From an uncultured Chloroflexota bacterium (GTDB lineage: Bacteria; Chloroflexota; Anaerolineae; B4-G1; DUEL01), in contig CAKZOY010000031.1 in NCBI GenBank assembly GCA_937138275.1, forward strand, positions 1-10,678: DNA of 10,678 bases. The letters run 5' to 3'. Each line of letters begins with the position of its first letter. The stretch's first letter is position 1. A program made the position numbers and the translations under genes. Below, piece after piece: positions 1 through 6,650 of this stretch. The notes under the pieces are model-generated. The model worked only from the letters and a program-made list of their open reading frames with translations, did no database searches and was not told the DNA's origin.

Positions 1-183
1 AATTCTGATGGTCATAGTGGCGCTAGCGTACTCCAGATCCACTCAAAAGTCAAGGTCTGTTCCATGAAAAAGCATTAAGAACTTCCCAGCGCATTGAGTT
101 GTTTCTCGTTCACACGGCTCAATGAAAAACTGATAATCGTCCTGAGGTGCACGGATTTGACCATGCAATTCGTCGGTAGAACT

Positions 184-924
184 CTATCCCGCTGGCTTCA
201 ACACGTACAGGGCCCAACCGAGATGCTCGCGCGCGTAGCGCAGATATTCCTCCTGGCTGTCGTGTAAATGCCGGATCACCTCCTCTCGCTCCCGATGTGT
301 TGGATTCTCATCAAGCCAGTCTGCTAATCCGCGCCAGTTCTCGGACTCGGAATGATCCCAATCATCATGGTTAGAGTGAAGAACATAAATGAGTTCCAGT
401 CCTTCTTCTCGTGCAGTACACAACAGTTCATACTCCGTTCTTATGGAGGGCTCATGCCGTACGTAATCTGGTGGTACGATAGAGCGCAGCCAGTGCGCCT
501 CTCCAATGACAAGCCGTCCGTTAGGTGGAATCGCTCGTTGCATTGTGCGGACCGCTTCCCTGAAACCGCCTTTCCAGATGAACGTGGCCCCTATGCACGA
601 GGCAACGTTGTAACCCTGCGGTTCAAAAGGGTATTCAGCCGCATCACCGCACACAATTTCTATCCGGTCACCCAGGCGTTCTTTCGCAATCTTCCTGTAT
701 GCCCGTTCACAAGCAACAGAGCGGATGTCAATGCCCAGTCCGGAGATACCGAATGTCCTGGCCCAGAGAATTAGCACCTCACCATACCCACACCCGAAGT
801 CAATCACACGATTGCCTTTGTTCATTCCGGCGACACGCCCTGCGATCAGAATTTTCTCGGGAGTGGTAGGATTCACCAGATCCAAATAGCGTTCAGAGAT
901 GTTCTTCAACTCAAAGAATTCCAT
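184..924 (-). CDS. Class I SAM-dependent methyltransferase
   Basis: Predicted 246-residue soluble methyltransferase with a Rossmann fold. Motif I is VIDFGCGYGEV (about residues 40-50; D42, G44, G46), the acidic residue after strand 2 is D66 in GLGIDIRS, and GDAAEYPF (D94) fits the adenine-contacting loop. The C-terminal part, with HDDWDHSES and a final YLRYAREHLGWALYVLK, resembles a broad family of small-molecule methyltransferases of unknown substrate. The frame stays open upstream to about 1101, but I chose the ATG at 924. It has AAGGA five bases upstream, and the upstream extension would translate a C/G-rich intergenic repeat. The gene stands alone at the end of the minus-strand series, after a 658-base gap, and its GC is clearly lower (about 52-55% in two 60-base lines) than that of recJ or the operon genes. 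Recent acquisition is possible. The family assignment is firm; the substrate is unknown. Confidence 0.85.
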   Translation of the reverse strand: MEFFELKNISERYLDLVNPTTPEKILIAGRVAGMNKGNRVIDFGCGYGEVLILWARTFGISGLGIDIRSVACERAYRKIAKERLGDRIEIVCGDAAEYPFEPQGYNVASCIGATFIWKGGFREAVRTMQRAIPPNGRLVIGEAHWLRSIVPPDYVRHEPSIRTEYELLCTAREEGLELIYVLHSNHDDWDHSESENWRGLADWLDENPTHREREEVIRHLHDSQEEYLRYAREHLGWALYVLKPAG

Positions 925-966
925 GAAGATCCTTTTTGGCTTATATTCAAGGTAGTACGCTTTTCC

Positions 967-1087
967 CAGGGGGTTCCGCTCCCCCCTCGCCCTCTCCTTG
1001 TTGTTGCTGCGCACCCCGAAACCCCTCATCCTTCGCTCCTCTCCCCCAGCCGCAGGGCAGGGAGAGAGGGGACAAAGGGTGAGGGGG
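967..1087. repeat. C/G-rich intergenic inverted repeat
   Basis: Two nested palindromic units. The first is GGGGG-ttccgct-CCCCC at about 970-986. The second pairs about 1022-1046 (begins CCCCTCATCC, ends CTCTCCC) with about 1060-1086 (GGGAGAGAGGGG ... GGGTGAGGGG), imperfectly, around a short loop. Their polypurine/polypyrimidine arms resemble the dispersed intergenic repeats common in Chloroflexota genomes. The unit lies about 35 bases upstream of the methyltransferase start and would fall in that gene's leader. Arm ends are approximate. Confidence 0.6.
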
Positions 1088-1385
1088 AAAACGCCCGGCA
1101 ACCTCCCTGCATTACAGGTTGAAGATGGTCTCGTCGCTTTGCCCCTTGTAGCAAGAAGTAAGTCAAAGATACCGACACATTGCGGGGGAACTGCCGAAGA
1201 ATGTGCGCGGAATATAATGGACTGGATTTACCAGAAGTTTATCAGAGGAGACGGTAGTTGATTGGCAATAGGAACGTGATGGAGATAGTATTTCTGAGAT
1301 GTCGGAAGATGTGATAACAAAACCTGCGCTGGTCTCGGCCTCCCTTTGCTGTGAAGACAACTGCTTTGCTCGTATTGTTATCAAA

Positions 1386-1414
1386 ATTATAACCGAACTC
1401 TGTTGCTTTATCAA
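1386..1414 (-). promoter_or_regulatory. Sigma-70-type promoter, probably for the methyltransferase
   Basis: Reading the minus strand, a TTGATA -35 box (1414-1409), a 17-base spacer and a perfect TATAAT -10 box (1391-1386) are followed by AT-rich sequence, so transcription should start near 1379. The only downstream gene on this strand is the methyltransferase at 924, which would have a leader of about 455 bases. A small RNA is an alternative product. An inverted repeat, GTTAT/ATAAC (1377-1393), overlaps the -10 region and could be an operator, but it is short. Confidence 0.6.
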
Positions 1415-1495
1415 ACCTCCGGACTTGGGTATTTCGGTTTTTGGGCAAGTTGTACAGGGAAGGGGAAGACCTCACTCTCTCCCCCCACCCGACCC

Positions 1496-1562
1496 GGGCT
1501 TGTGCAACAATTCGTTTCGCACAGGAACGGGGAGGAGGGTGGAGGTTGCGGGGGGCTTCGCG
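1496..1562 (+). repeat. Truncated copy of the MITE-like element
   Basis: The first 37 bases (1496-1532) match 8693-8729 at 30 of 37 positions, including GGGCTTG, CAATTCG and AGGAA. The similarity continues loosely through a G-rich run to GGGGGGCTTCGCG, which corresponds to the left arm and loop of the hairpin in the complete element. The right arm and right terminal repeat are absent, so this looks like the left half only. It lies 20 bases beyond the stop codon of the phosphatase-like gene. Confidence 0.6.
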
Positions 1563-1582
1563 TTCGGTTGATCCTTCAGCCA

Positions 1583-3298
1583 TTACCCTCCATCCCGCAG
1601 ATACCGCTCCAGGAAGTGATTATAGAAATCTGTCGGCGAGGTGACCGATGCCAGGCCGCTCTCCCCGTCCTGGAGGAGAAACGGCCATTCCTGACCGCCC
1701 CCCAGCCCCCCGTGTGTGGCGACCTGCTCCTCAAAGGTCACCACGCGCCCATCGGGGAGCGGTCGCCCCATCAGGATCAGGTCGCCGGAGTGGGGATAGG
1801 TCGCCAGGGAGTAGACCTCCCGCGCAACCCGGTCCCGGTCCCCGTAGGAGGCCAGCGGGTCAGGCGGGGTGACCTCTACCCGCTGCGCGTCTATCACCGC
1901 CCGGCCGCCGCTCGGCCCCAGCACCACCACCTGCTCCCCGGCCCGGCCCACGATCCAGCCGATGGACTCCATCTCCATTAGCCGGTCCAGGAGATGAGAG
2001 TACAGAACTGCCACCTCTATCAGGTCCAGCGGTCGGGGGACGACGTTGAAATAGACGTGAGCCAGCGGTCCGGAGACGCGGACAACCACATCCTCCCGTC
2101 GTTCCAGGTCGTAGGCTTCCGCCTCCCAGTCGGGAGGAACGTGGCGGCCGATGGACCGGCGCAGGGAACGCACCACCCGACCGACGGCCAGGGGCAACTT
2201 TCCCTCCAGGTGTCCCAACTCTTCTATCAGATACCGGGCCTTCGCCTCGGCGTATCCCGGCCGGCCAAACACCTCGTCCAGCGAGACGTCCTCCAACTGG
2301 GCGGCGATGAATTCCCCCAGCGTCTGCCCGACCTGCCAGGAAAAGGGAACCGCCGGGGCGTTCCCGTGGTCGGAGAGGACAAAGAGGTCATACGGACGGC
2401 CTCCATGTCGGGCCGTCCGGCGGCGGGCCCGGTCAATCTGCCGGATGCGGCGGTCTATGTCCCGCAGGACCGAAAACGCGGCCGGGTCGGTCGGGCCAAA
2501 CGAATGGGCCACTTCGTCGTAGGCGTTGTAGTTGGCATAGATGGACGGTACGCCGCGGTAGATATCCAGGACCACGCCGAAGGTCTGGACTTCGGTGAAC
2601 ATGGTGTTGACTGCAGCCGCCAGCAGGGGGGAAAGCAGACCGTAGTGCCGGGAGGGTTTTCGGCGTAGGGTTGCTGTCAGCCGCCACACCAGCGCCCGCA
2701 GGTACCCGACCAGAGTTCCCCAGAAGACGCGCAGGATCCGGGTAGGGCTGAGCAGGAAGACCAGCAACAGGCCAATCCCGCGCACCGATTCCAGGAAAAA
2801 GCGGGGGTGAATGGAGGCGAGGGTGAAGAGCGCCAGGTCGGCATCACCGTCAAACATGTTGACGTAACTGGAACCGCCCAGAAGGATGCCGACCCGTCCG
2901 GCCTTCAACTGCTCCTGAAGCGCCTGCACCTGGGCAGGCCGCTTGGCGACGAAGGCGACCCGGTTTCGTTTATCGTACCAGCGGAAGCCGGGAATATTCT
3001 CCCGATTGCCGAAGAGGATGGCCGCCTGAACCGCCGGGGTCGTGCTGGGAAGCCCACAGTACCAGGGAATCAGGCTCCACCTTTCCTCCTGCACCAGCCG
3101 CCGGAGATAGGGAGTGTACCCCCCTTCCATGGCTTCCAGCAAGTGGTCGTAGGCCAGGCCATCTATCTGGAGGACGATAAACCCCCGTCGGCCATCGGAG
3201 GAAAGCCCCGGCCGCCCCAACTGGCGGGCCAGGGTTTCGTATTTCCGGCGACGGGGGCCTGCGGTGAGCCGGTCCAGAACACCCAGCAGCAGTCCCAT
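1583..3298 (-). CDS. Alkaline-phosphatase-superfamily phosphohydrolase, membrane-associated
   Basis: 571-residue metal-dependent phosphatase or phosphodiesterase related to type I phosphodiesterase/nucleotide pyrophosphatases. The pattern fits a two-metal site: D46 in LQIDGLAYDHL, a nucleophile region GLPSTTPAVQ (S85/T86/T87), D261 and H265 in NAYDEVAHSFGPTD, D310 and H311 in VLSDHGN, and a late H529 in THGGLGG. Residues about 174-206 are hydrophobic with interspersed arginines and may be a membrane anchor or re-entrant segment. The NIPGFRWYDKR stretch recalls actinobacterial proteins that join an alkaline-phosphatase domain to a holin-like membrane segment; that link is from memory. Its ATG overlaps the stop of the upstream ROK kinase gene (TGATG) and has no good ribosome-binding site, so translation is probably coupled. 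The substrate is unknown; nucleotides, sugar phosphates or envelope phosphodiesters are all possible. Confidence 0.8.
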   Translation of the reverse strand: MGLLLGVLDRLTAGPRRRKYETLARQLGRPGLSSDGRRGFIVLQIDGLAYDHLLEAMEGGYTPYLRRLVQEERWSLIPWYCGLPSTTPAVQAAILFGNRENIPGFRWYDKRNRVAFVAKRPAQVQALQEQLKAGRVGILLGGSSYVNMFDGDADLALFTLASIHPRFFLESVRGIGLLLVFLLSPTRILRVFWGTLVGYLRALVWRLTATLRRKPSRHYGLLSPLLAAAVNTMFTEVQTFGVVLDIYRGVPSIYANYNAYDEVAHSFGPTDPAAFSVLRDIDRRIRQIDRARRRTARHGGRPYDLFVLSDHGNAPAVPFSWQVGQTLGEFIAAQLEDVSLDEVFGRPGYAEAKARYLIEELGHLEGKLPLAVGRVVRSLRRSIGRHVPPDWEAEAYDLERREDVVVRVSGPLAHVYFNVVPRPLDLIEVAVLYSHLLDRLMEMESIGWIVGRAGEQVVVLGPSGGRAVIDAQRVEVTPPDPLASYGDRDRVAREVYSLATYPHSGDLILMGRPLPDGRVVTFEEQVATHGGLGGGQEWPFLLQDGESGLASVTSPTDFYNHFLERYLRDGG

Positions 3299-4251
3299 CA
3301 GGGGATTTGCAGTCGCTCCAGCGCCAGCGCCAGAGCGCCCAGCAGCACCACATCATCGCCCAGGGCAGCCTGGACGATGGGAGTATTTTCCCAGTATACC
3401 GGTTGGACCCGTTCCCGAACCGTCTGCCGGAGCGGTTCCAGGAGCAGGTCGCCTGCTTTGACCACCGACCCACCGAGGACGAAAAGGGCCGGGTTGAGGA
3501 GATACATCAGGCTGACCAGTGCCAGGCCGATGTAGGCCCCGGCGCGGGCCAATATCTGCCGGGAGAGTTCGTCGCCCTGGGCCGCCGCCTCGGCGACGGT
3601 CCGGGCGGTGATCTCCTCCGGATGGTCCTTCCAGCGGGCCAGGAGGGAGGCCTCTCCGCGCGCCACGGCGGCGCGGGCCTCGCGGGCAATGGCCGTACCG
3701 GACGCAACCGCCTCCAGACAGCCATATCCTCCGCAGCCGCAGGGAGGGCCATGGGGCTCTATGACCATATGGCCGACCTCGCCCCCCAGCCCCTGACCGC
3801 CCTCAAAAAGACGGCCGTCTATGATGATCCCGCCGCCAATGCCGGTGCTGATGGTCAGGTAGACCAGGTCCCGGACGCCCCGCCCCGCGCCAAAGCGGAA
3901 CTCCCCCAGGGCCGCCAGGTTGGCGTCGTTGGCGACGAAGGTAGGGACGCCGAAGGTATCGGCCATCAGGTCTCGCAGGGGGACGTCTTTCCAGCGGGAG
4001 ATGTTGGGGGTGAAGCGGACCACTCCCCGGTGGGCGTCCACCGGGCCGGGAGCAGAAATGGACAGCGCCGCTACAGGGGTGTCCCCTTCGGGCCAGACCG
4101 CGCGCACCGTCTCCCGAATCCGCTCCAGAACGGTCTCTGGCCCCTCGGCGGACGGTGTGGGAACGGCGATTCGTTTCTCCATCCGGCCGTCGGGAGTGTA
4201 GCGGGCCGTCCGAATCCGTGTTCCTCCCAGGTCTACCGTCAGAATGACCAT
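3298..4251 (-). CDS. ROK-family sugar kinase (glucokinase-like)
   Basis: 317 residues, the usual ROK length. The protein begins directly with the phosphate-binding motif VDLGGTRIRTA (residues 6-16). VANDANLAALGE carries the catalytic aspartate D109. STGIGGGIIIDG is the second phosphate loop. EVGHMVIEPHGPPCGCGGYGCLE holds the ROK signature and the zinc ligands H161, C171, C173 and C178. The likely reaction is ATP-dependent 6-phosphorylation of glucose or an amino sugar such as N-acetylmannosamine or N-acetylglucosamine; sequence alone does not decide. The ATG has GGGAG six bases upstream (4258-4262) and lies 20 bases after the murI stop. The stop overlaps the next gene start by one base. With murI beside it, an amino-sugar or cell-wall role is plausible but inferred. 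It lacks the N-terminal DNA-binding domain of ROK repressors. Confidence 0.9.
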   Translation of the reverse strand: MVILTVDLGGTRIRTARYTPDGRMEKRIAVPTPSAEGPETVLERIRETVRAVWPEGDTPVAALSISAPGPVDAHRGVVRFTPNISRWKDVPLRDLMADTFGVPTFVANDANLAALGEFRFGAGRGVRDLVYLTISTGIGGGIIIDGRLFEGGQGLGGEVGHMVIEPHGPPCGCGGYGCLEAVASGTAIAREARAAVARGEASLLARWKDHPEEITARTVAEAAAQGDELSRQILARAGAYIGLALVSLMYLLNPALFVLGGSVVKAGDLLLEPLRQTVRERVQPVYWENTPIVQAALGDDVVLLGALALALERLQIP

Positions 4252-4271
4252 GCTGCTCTCCCGTTCGCCCT

Positions 4272-5126
4272 TTACTTCCCGGCAGCCTGAAGGCGCCCCC
4301 CGTTCCAGGAGATAGATCGCACGTCTCCTCGCACACCGACCAGGTGCTCCAGCATTCGGGCAAACCGCGCCGGATCGCCGGTGGTGTAGAAAACGTGGCG
4401 GGAAGACGATTTCCCGGAGGGGAGAAAGCCCCTCTGCTCCAGCACCCGCCGCACCTGCCGCGCCACTGCAGGCGCCGGGTCAATGATTTCCACGTCCGGC
4501 CCCACCACTCGCTCCATCAGCGGCCGGAGGAAAGGGTAATGGGTACAGCCCAGCACCAGTTCGTCCACCCCCGCTTCCAGAAGCGGCTCCAGGCAGGACC
4601 GCACCAGCGCTTCCGTCTCCAGCCCATCCAGCGCTCCGGCTTCCACCGCCTCCACCAGCCCCGGGCAGACCTGGGGGATGACGCGCACATCGCGGGCGAA
4701 GCGCTCCAGCAGGGAGGCGAAGAGTTCTCCCTGAAAGGTGGTGGGCGTGGCGATCACCCCGACCCGGCCGTTGCGCGTCTTCTGCACTGCCGGTTTGACC
4801 GCCGGCTCCATTCCCACAAAGGGCACCTGGGGGAAGGTCGCCCGAAGATGATGGAGGGCCGCCGCCGACGCCGTATTACAGGCCAGGACGACGACCGCAG
4901 ATCCCTGTTCCAGCAGGAAACGGGCGGTCCCTTCGGCGAACTGCCGCACTTCCTCCAGCGGGCGCGGCCCGTAGGGGATGTGGGCCTGGTCTGCTACGTA
5001 AATGGTCTCCCCGGACGGAAGTTCCCGCACAATCTCCCGCCAGACGGTGAGGCCCCCCACTCCGGAATCCAAAACCCCGATCCGGGGGGGCCTATCCCCA
5101 GCATTCCGGGAAGTGATGGACAGCAC
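4272..5126 (-). CDS. murI: Glutamate racemase
   Basis: Cytoplasmic cofactor-independent racemase that makes D-glutamate for peptidoglycan. All family motifs are present: IGVLDSGVGGLTV (D20, S21), YVADQAHIPYG, the first catalytic cysteine in LACNTAS (C83), and the second in LGCTHYPF (C194, H196). At 284 residues it is only slightly longer than typical, with about 15 extra N-terminal residues. The start is a GTG at 5126; no ATG exists between there and the first motif. Upstream lies a heptad repeat (5130-5161) rather than a Shine-Dalgarno site, so initiation may depend on coupling to jag, whose stop is 29 bases away. It is the first of three envelope or sugar genes attached to the yidC-jag end of the ribosomal cluster. 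No truncation is seen. Confidence 0.95.
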   Translation of the reverse strand: MLSITSRNAGDRPPRIGVLDSGVGGLTVWREIVRELPSGETIYVADQAHIPYGPRPLEEVRQFAEGTARFLLEQGSAVVVLACNTASAAALHHLRATFPQVPFVGMEPAVKPAVQKTRNGRVGVIATPTTFQGELFASLLERFARDVRVIPQVCPGLVEAVEAGALDGLETEALVRSCLEPLLEAGVDELVLGCTHYPFLRPLMERVVGPDVEIIDPAPAVARQVRRVLEQRGFLPSGKSSSRHVFYTTGDPARFARMLEHLVGVRGDVRSISWNGGRLQAAGK

Positions 5127-5129
5127 TTT

Positions 5130-5161
5130 ACGTATTACGTTTTACGTTTTACGTGTTACGT
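5130..5161. repeat. Tandem heptad repeat (acgtttt type)
   Basis: Four consecutive heptads plus a partial one: ACGTATT, ACGTTTT, ACGTTTT, ACGTGTT, ACGT. The tract fills the jag-murI gap and includes the jag stop codon (TAA on the minus strand at 5158-5156). An 18-base core, ACGTTTTACGTTTTACGT (5137-5154), recurs exactly as its reverse complement at 6625-6642. Confidence 0.85.
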
Positions 5162-5875
5162 CTTCCCCACCCGGGGGATGATGGTGACGCGCCGCTGGCG
5201 GCCTTCGCCGACGCTCTGGGTAGTGACGTCTTCCCGGTCCCGCAGGGCCAGATGGACGATGCGCCGCTCGTAGGGGGGCATCGGTTCCAGATAGACCGTC
5301 CGCCCACTCTTGACCGCCTGGACCGCCATCCGCTCCGCCAGGCGGCGGAGGTTCTGCTCCCGCCGCCGTTTGTAGCCCTGGACATCCACGATCAGATTGA
5401 CCATTTGCCCCGCCTGGCGGTTGACCAGCAGGCGGAGGATGTGCTGGAGGGCTGCCAGAGTCTCCCCATGGGGGCCGATCAACGTATCCGCGTTGGTGGT
5501 CTGGATATCCAGCACCAGAGGCGCCTCTTCCTCATCGGCGGCTGGTTCTCCCCAGCGGACCAGGATTTCTGCGGAGAACTCCAGATGACGGAGCAGGTCG
5601 CTCAGCGTCGTTTGGGCAATCTCGGCCACGGGAAGTTCAGAAACCGGCGACTCCTGGAGAGGAGAGATCACCTCCGGGGCAGGTGCAGGAGAGAGAGGGA
5701 CCAGCGGCGTCATCCGCACGCGCGCCATGCGGGCGCCGATCCCCAGAATGCCGCGGCTTCCCTCGTCCAGAACCTCAATCTCCACCGCCTCGCGCGGCAA
5801 CCGCAGCGCGGCCAGTCCGGCGCGGACGGCATCTTCTACCGTCTCACCAAAGAAAATCTTACTTTCTGCGCTCAT
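5156..5875 (-). CDS. jag: Jag/KhpB RNA-binding protein (SpoIIIJ-associated)
   Basis: 239-residue RNA-binding partner encoded with YidC in many bacteria; in Firmicutes KhpB acts with KhpA in cell elongation and division control. The order is an N-terminal Jag_N domain (about 7-55, including GETVEDAVRAG and SRGILGIGARMARV), a proline-rich acidic linker (56-90), a KH domain with the GPHG loop at 134-137 (LIGPHGETLAALQHI), and a C-terminal R3H domain with R204-x3-H208 in YERRIVHLAL. I chose the ATG at 5875, with AAGGAG four bases upstream, over an in-frame GTG at 5896. This start lies inside the end of yidC (17-base overlap), which implies translational coupling. The C-terminus runs into the heptad repeat, which supplies the stop codon. 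Confidence 0.93.
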   Translation of the reverse strand: MSAESKIFFGETVEDAVRAGLAALRLPREAVEIEVLDEGSRGILGIGARMARVRMTPLVPLSPAPAPEVISPLQESPVSELPVAEIAQTTLSDLLRHLEFSAEILVRWGEPAADEEEAPLVLDIQTTNADTLIGPHGETLAALQHILRLLVNRQAGQMVNLIVDVQGYKRRREQNLRRLAERMAVQAVKSGRTVYLEPMPPYERRIVHLALRDREDVTTQSVGEGRQRRVTIIPRVGKT

Positions 5876-6602
5876 CCTGCTCCTTCTTCGGCGCACCTGG
5901 TTTTGTGCCCGGCTTAGGGGTCAGGAAGTACTGGAGGATGGTGACCAGGTTGGAGACGATAAAGTAGATGGAAAGACCGGAAGAGTAGGAAATGGAAATA
6001 AAGCCGAACATCAGCGGCATCATAATCATCATCTGCTGGTTCATCGCCGCCGATCGCGGGTCGGTGGAAGGAGGCGTCAGGATTTTCTGGGAAAGCCAGG
6101 AAGTGACCACGACCAGGATCGGCAGGACGTAATATGGGTCCGGCTGACCCAGGTCCAGCCAGAGGAACCGGCTCTGCAGAGGGATGAGAGAGGTGAGGCT
6201 GGGGATGAAGGAGTAGACGTTCTGGGAGAGGCGCACCAGTTCCAGGGGGCTGACAGCCAGCGTGCGCATAATCGCCTGCCAGAGGCCATAGAGAAGGGGC
6301 AACTGAATCAGCAGGGGCAGACACCCGCCCAGGGGATTAATCCCGGCCTCGCGGTAGAGTTTCATCTGCTCCTGAGCCAGTTTTTCCCGGTCTTTCGCGT
6401 ACTTCTTCTGTAATTTCTCCAGTTCCGGCTGCAACGCCTGCATCCGCTGGGCGGCCTGTTGCTGTTTCAGCGTCAGGGGCAGAACAGCCAGGCGCACCAC
6501 CAGCGTAAGGGCGGTAATCGCCAGCACCGTCTGGTGGCCCAGGATGCGGTAGAAAAACAACAGAGCGTTCACCATCGGGTTCAAAATCAACAAATCCCAC
6601 AC
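5859..6602 (-). CDS. yidC: Membrane protein insertase YidC/Oxa1, short form
   Basis: 247-residue insertase that places membrane proteins into the cytoplasmic membrane alone or with SecYEG. It lacks the large periplasmic domain of Gram-negative YidC. Visible parts are an amphipathic N-terminal helix (about 8-20), a first core membrane helix carrying the conserved groove arginine R37 in LTLVVRLAVLPL, a charged coiled cytoplasmic loop (about 45-90), GINPLGGCLPLLIQLPLLYG leading into the second helix, two further hydrophobic segments, and a basic C-terminal tail (KKEQDERRK). There is no obvious lipobox at the N-terminus, unlike Bacillus SpoIIIJ. The start is a GTG at 6602 with AAGGAG at 6616-6611. 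A heptad repeat lies directly upstream of that ribosome-binding site. The end overlaps jag. Confidence 0.95.
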   Translation of the reverse strand: MWDLLILNPMVNALLFFYRILGHQTVLAITALTLVVRLAVLPLTLKQQQAAQRMQALQPELEKLQKKYAKDREKLAQEQMKLYREAGINPLGGCLPLLIQLPLLYGLWQAIMRTLAVSPLELVRLSQNVYSFIPSLTSLIPLQSRFLWLDLGQPDPYYVLPILVVVTSWLSQKILTPPSTDPRSAAMNQQMMIMMPLMFGFISISYSSGLSIYFIVSNLVTILQYFLTPKPGTKPGAPKKEQDERRK

Positions 6603-6617
6603 GGCCAGTTCTCCTTA

Positions 6618-6645
6618 ACGCAATACGTAAAACGTAAAACGTGGA
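6618..6645. repeat. Tandem heptad repeat, inverted relative to the tract at 5130
   Basis: Four heptads on the + strand: ACGCAAT, ACGTAAA, ACGTAAA, ACGTGGA. The tract lies between the propeller lipoprotein gene (stop at 6651) and the yidC ribosome-binding site (6611-6616). Its core ACGTAAAACGTAAAACGT is the exact reverse complement of 5137-5154, so the two tracts could pair within one minus-strand transcript. Confidence 0.85.
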
Positions 6646-6650
6646 ACGGG

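Larger units (their letters stand above)
925..1582. other. 658-base intergenic region with repeats and an isolated promoter
   Basis: No convincing gene lies here. Open frames on both strands lack a ribosome-binding site plus plausible protein character. The stretch contains C/G-rich inverted repeats (about 967-1087), a low-GC segment (about 1100-1440, near 43% in one line counted), a good minus-strand promoter at 1386-1414, and a truncated MITE-like repeat at 1496-1562. There is no clear rho-independent terminator for the upstream minus-strand gene that stops at 1583. Confidence 0.7.

Noticed and set aside
92..124. CATTGAG/CTCAATG inverted repeat as the methyltransferase terminator
   Set aside because: The loop is 19 bases, the stem only 7, and on the minus strand the T-run precedes rather than follows the stem.
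46..183. Continuation of the methyltransferase frame past its TAG stop (about 46 codons)
   Set aside because: The stop falls at a normal protein end, and the downstream stretch has no start with a ribosome-binding site and no recognisable motif. A decayed gene is possible but unsupported.
925..1101. 59-residue N-terminal extension of the methyltransferase
   Set aside because: It translates the C/G-rich intergenic repeat and has no recognisable domain; the ATG at 924 has a ribosome-binding site and leads straight into a typical family N-terminus.
3307..4290. Long + strand open frame opposite the ROK kinase gene (similar ones oppose yidC, the propeller gene and recJ)
   Set aside because: These are antisense shadows of high-GC genes; their products are low-complexity, rich in G, P, R and Q, with no family motifs.
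5130..5161. Heptad tract as a CRISPR or origin iteron array
   Set aside because: There are no spacers, and units this short with no replication gene nearby do not fit either.
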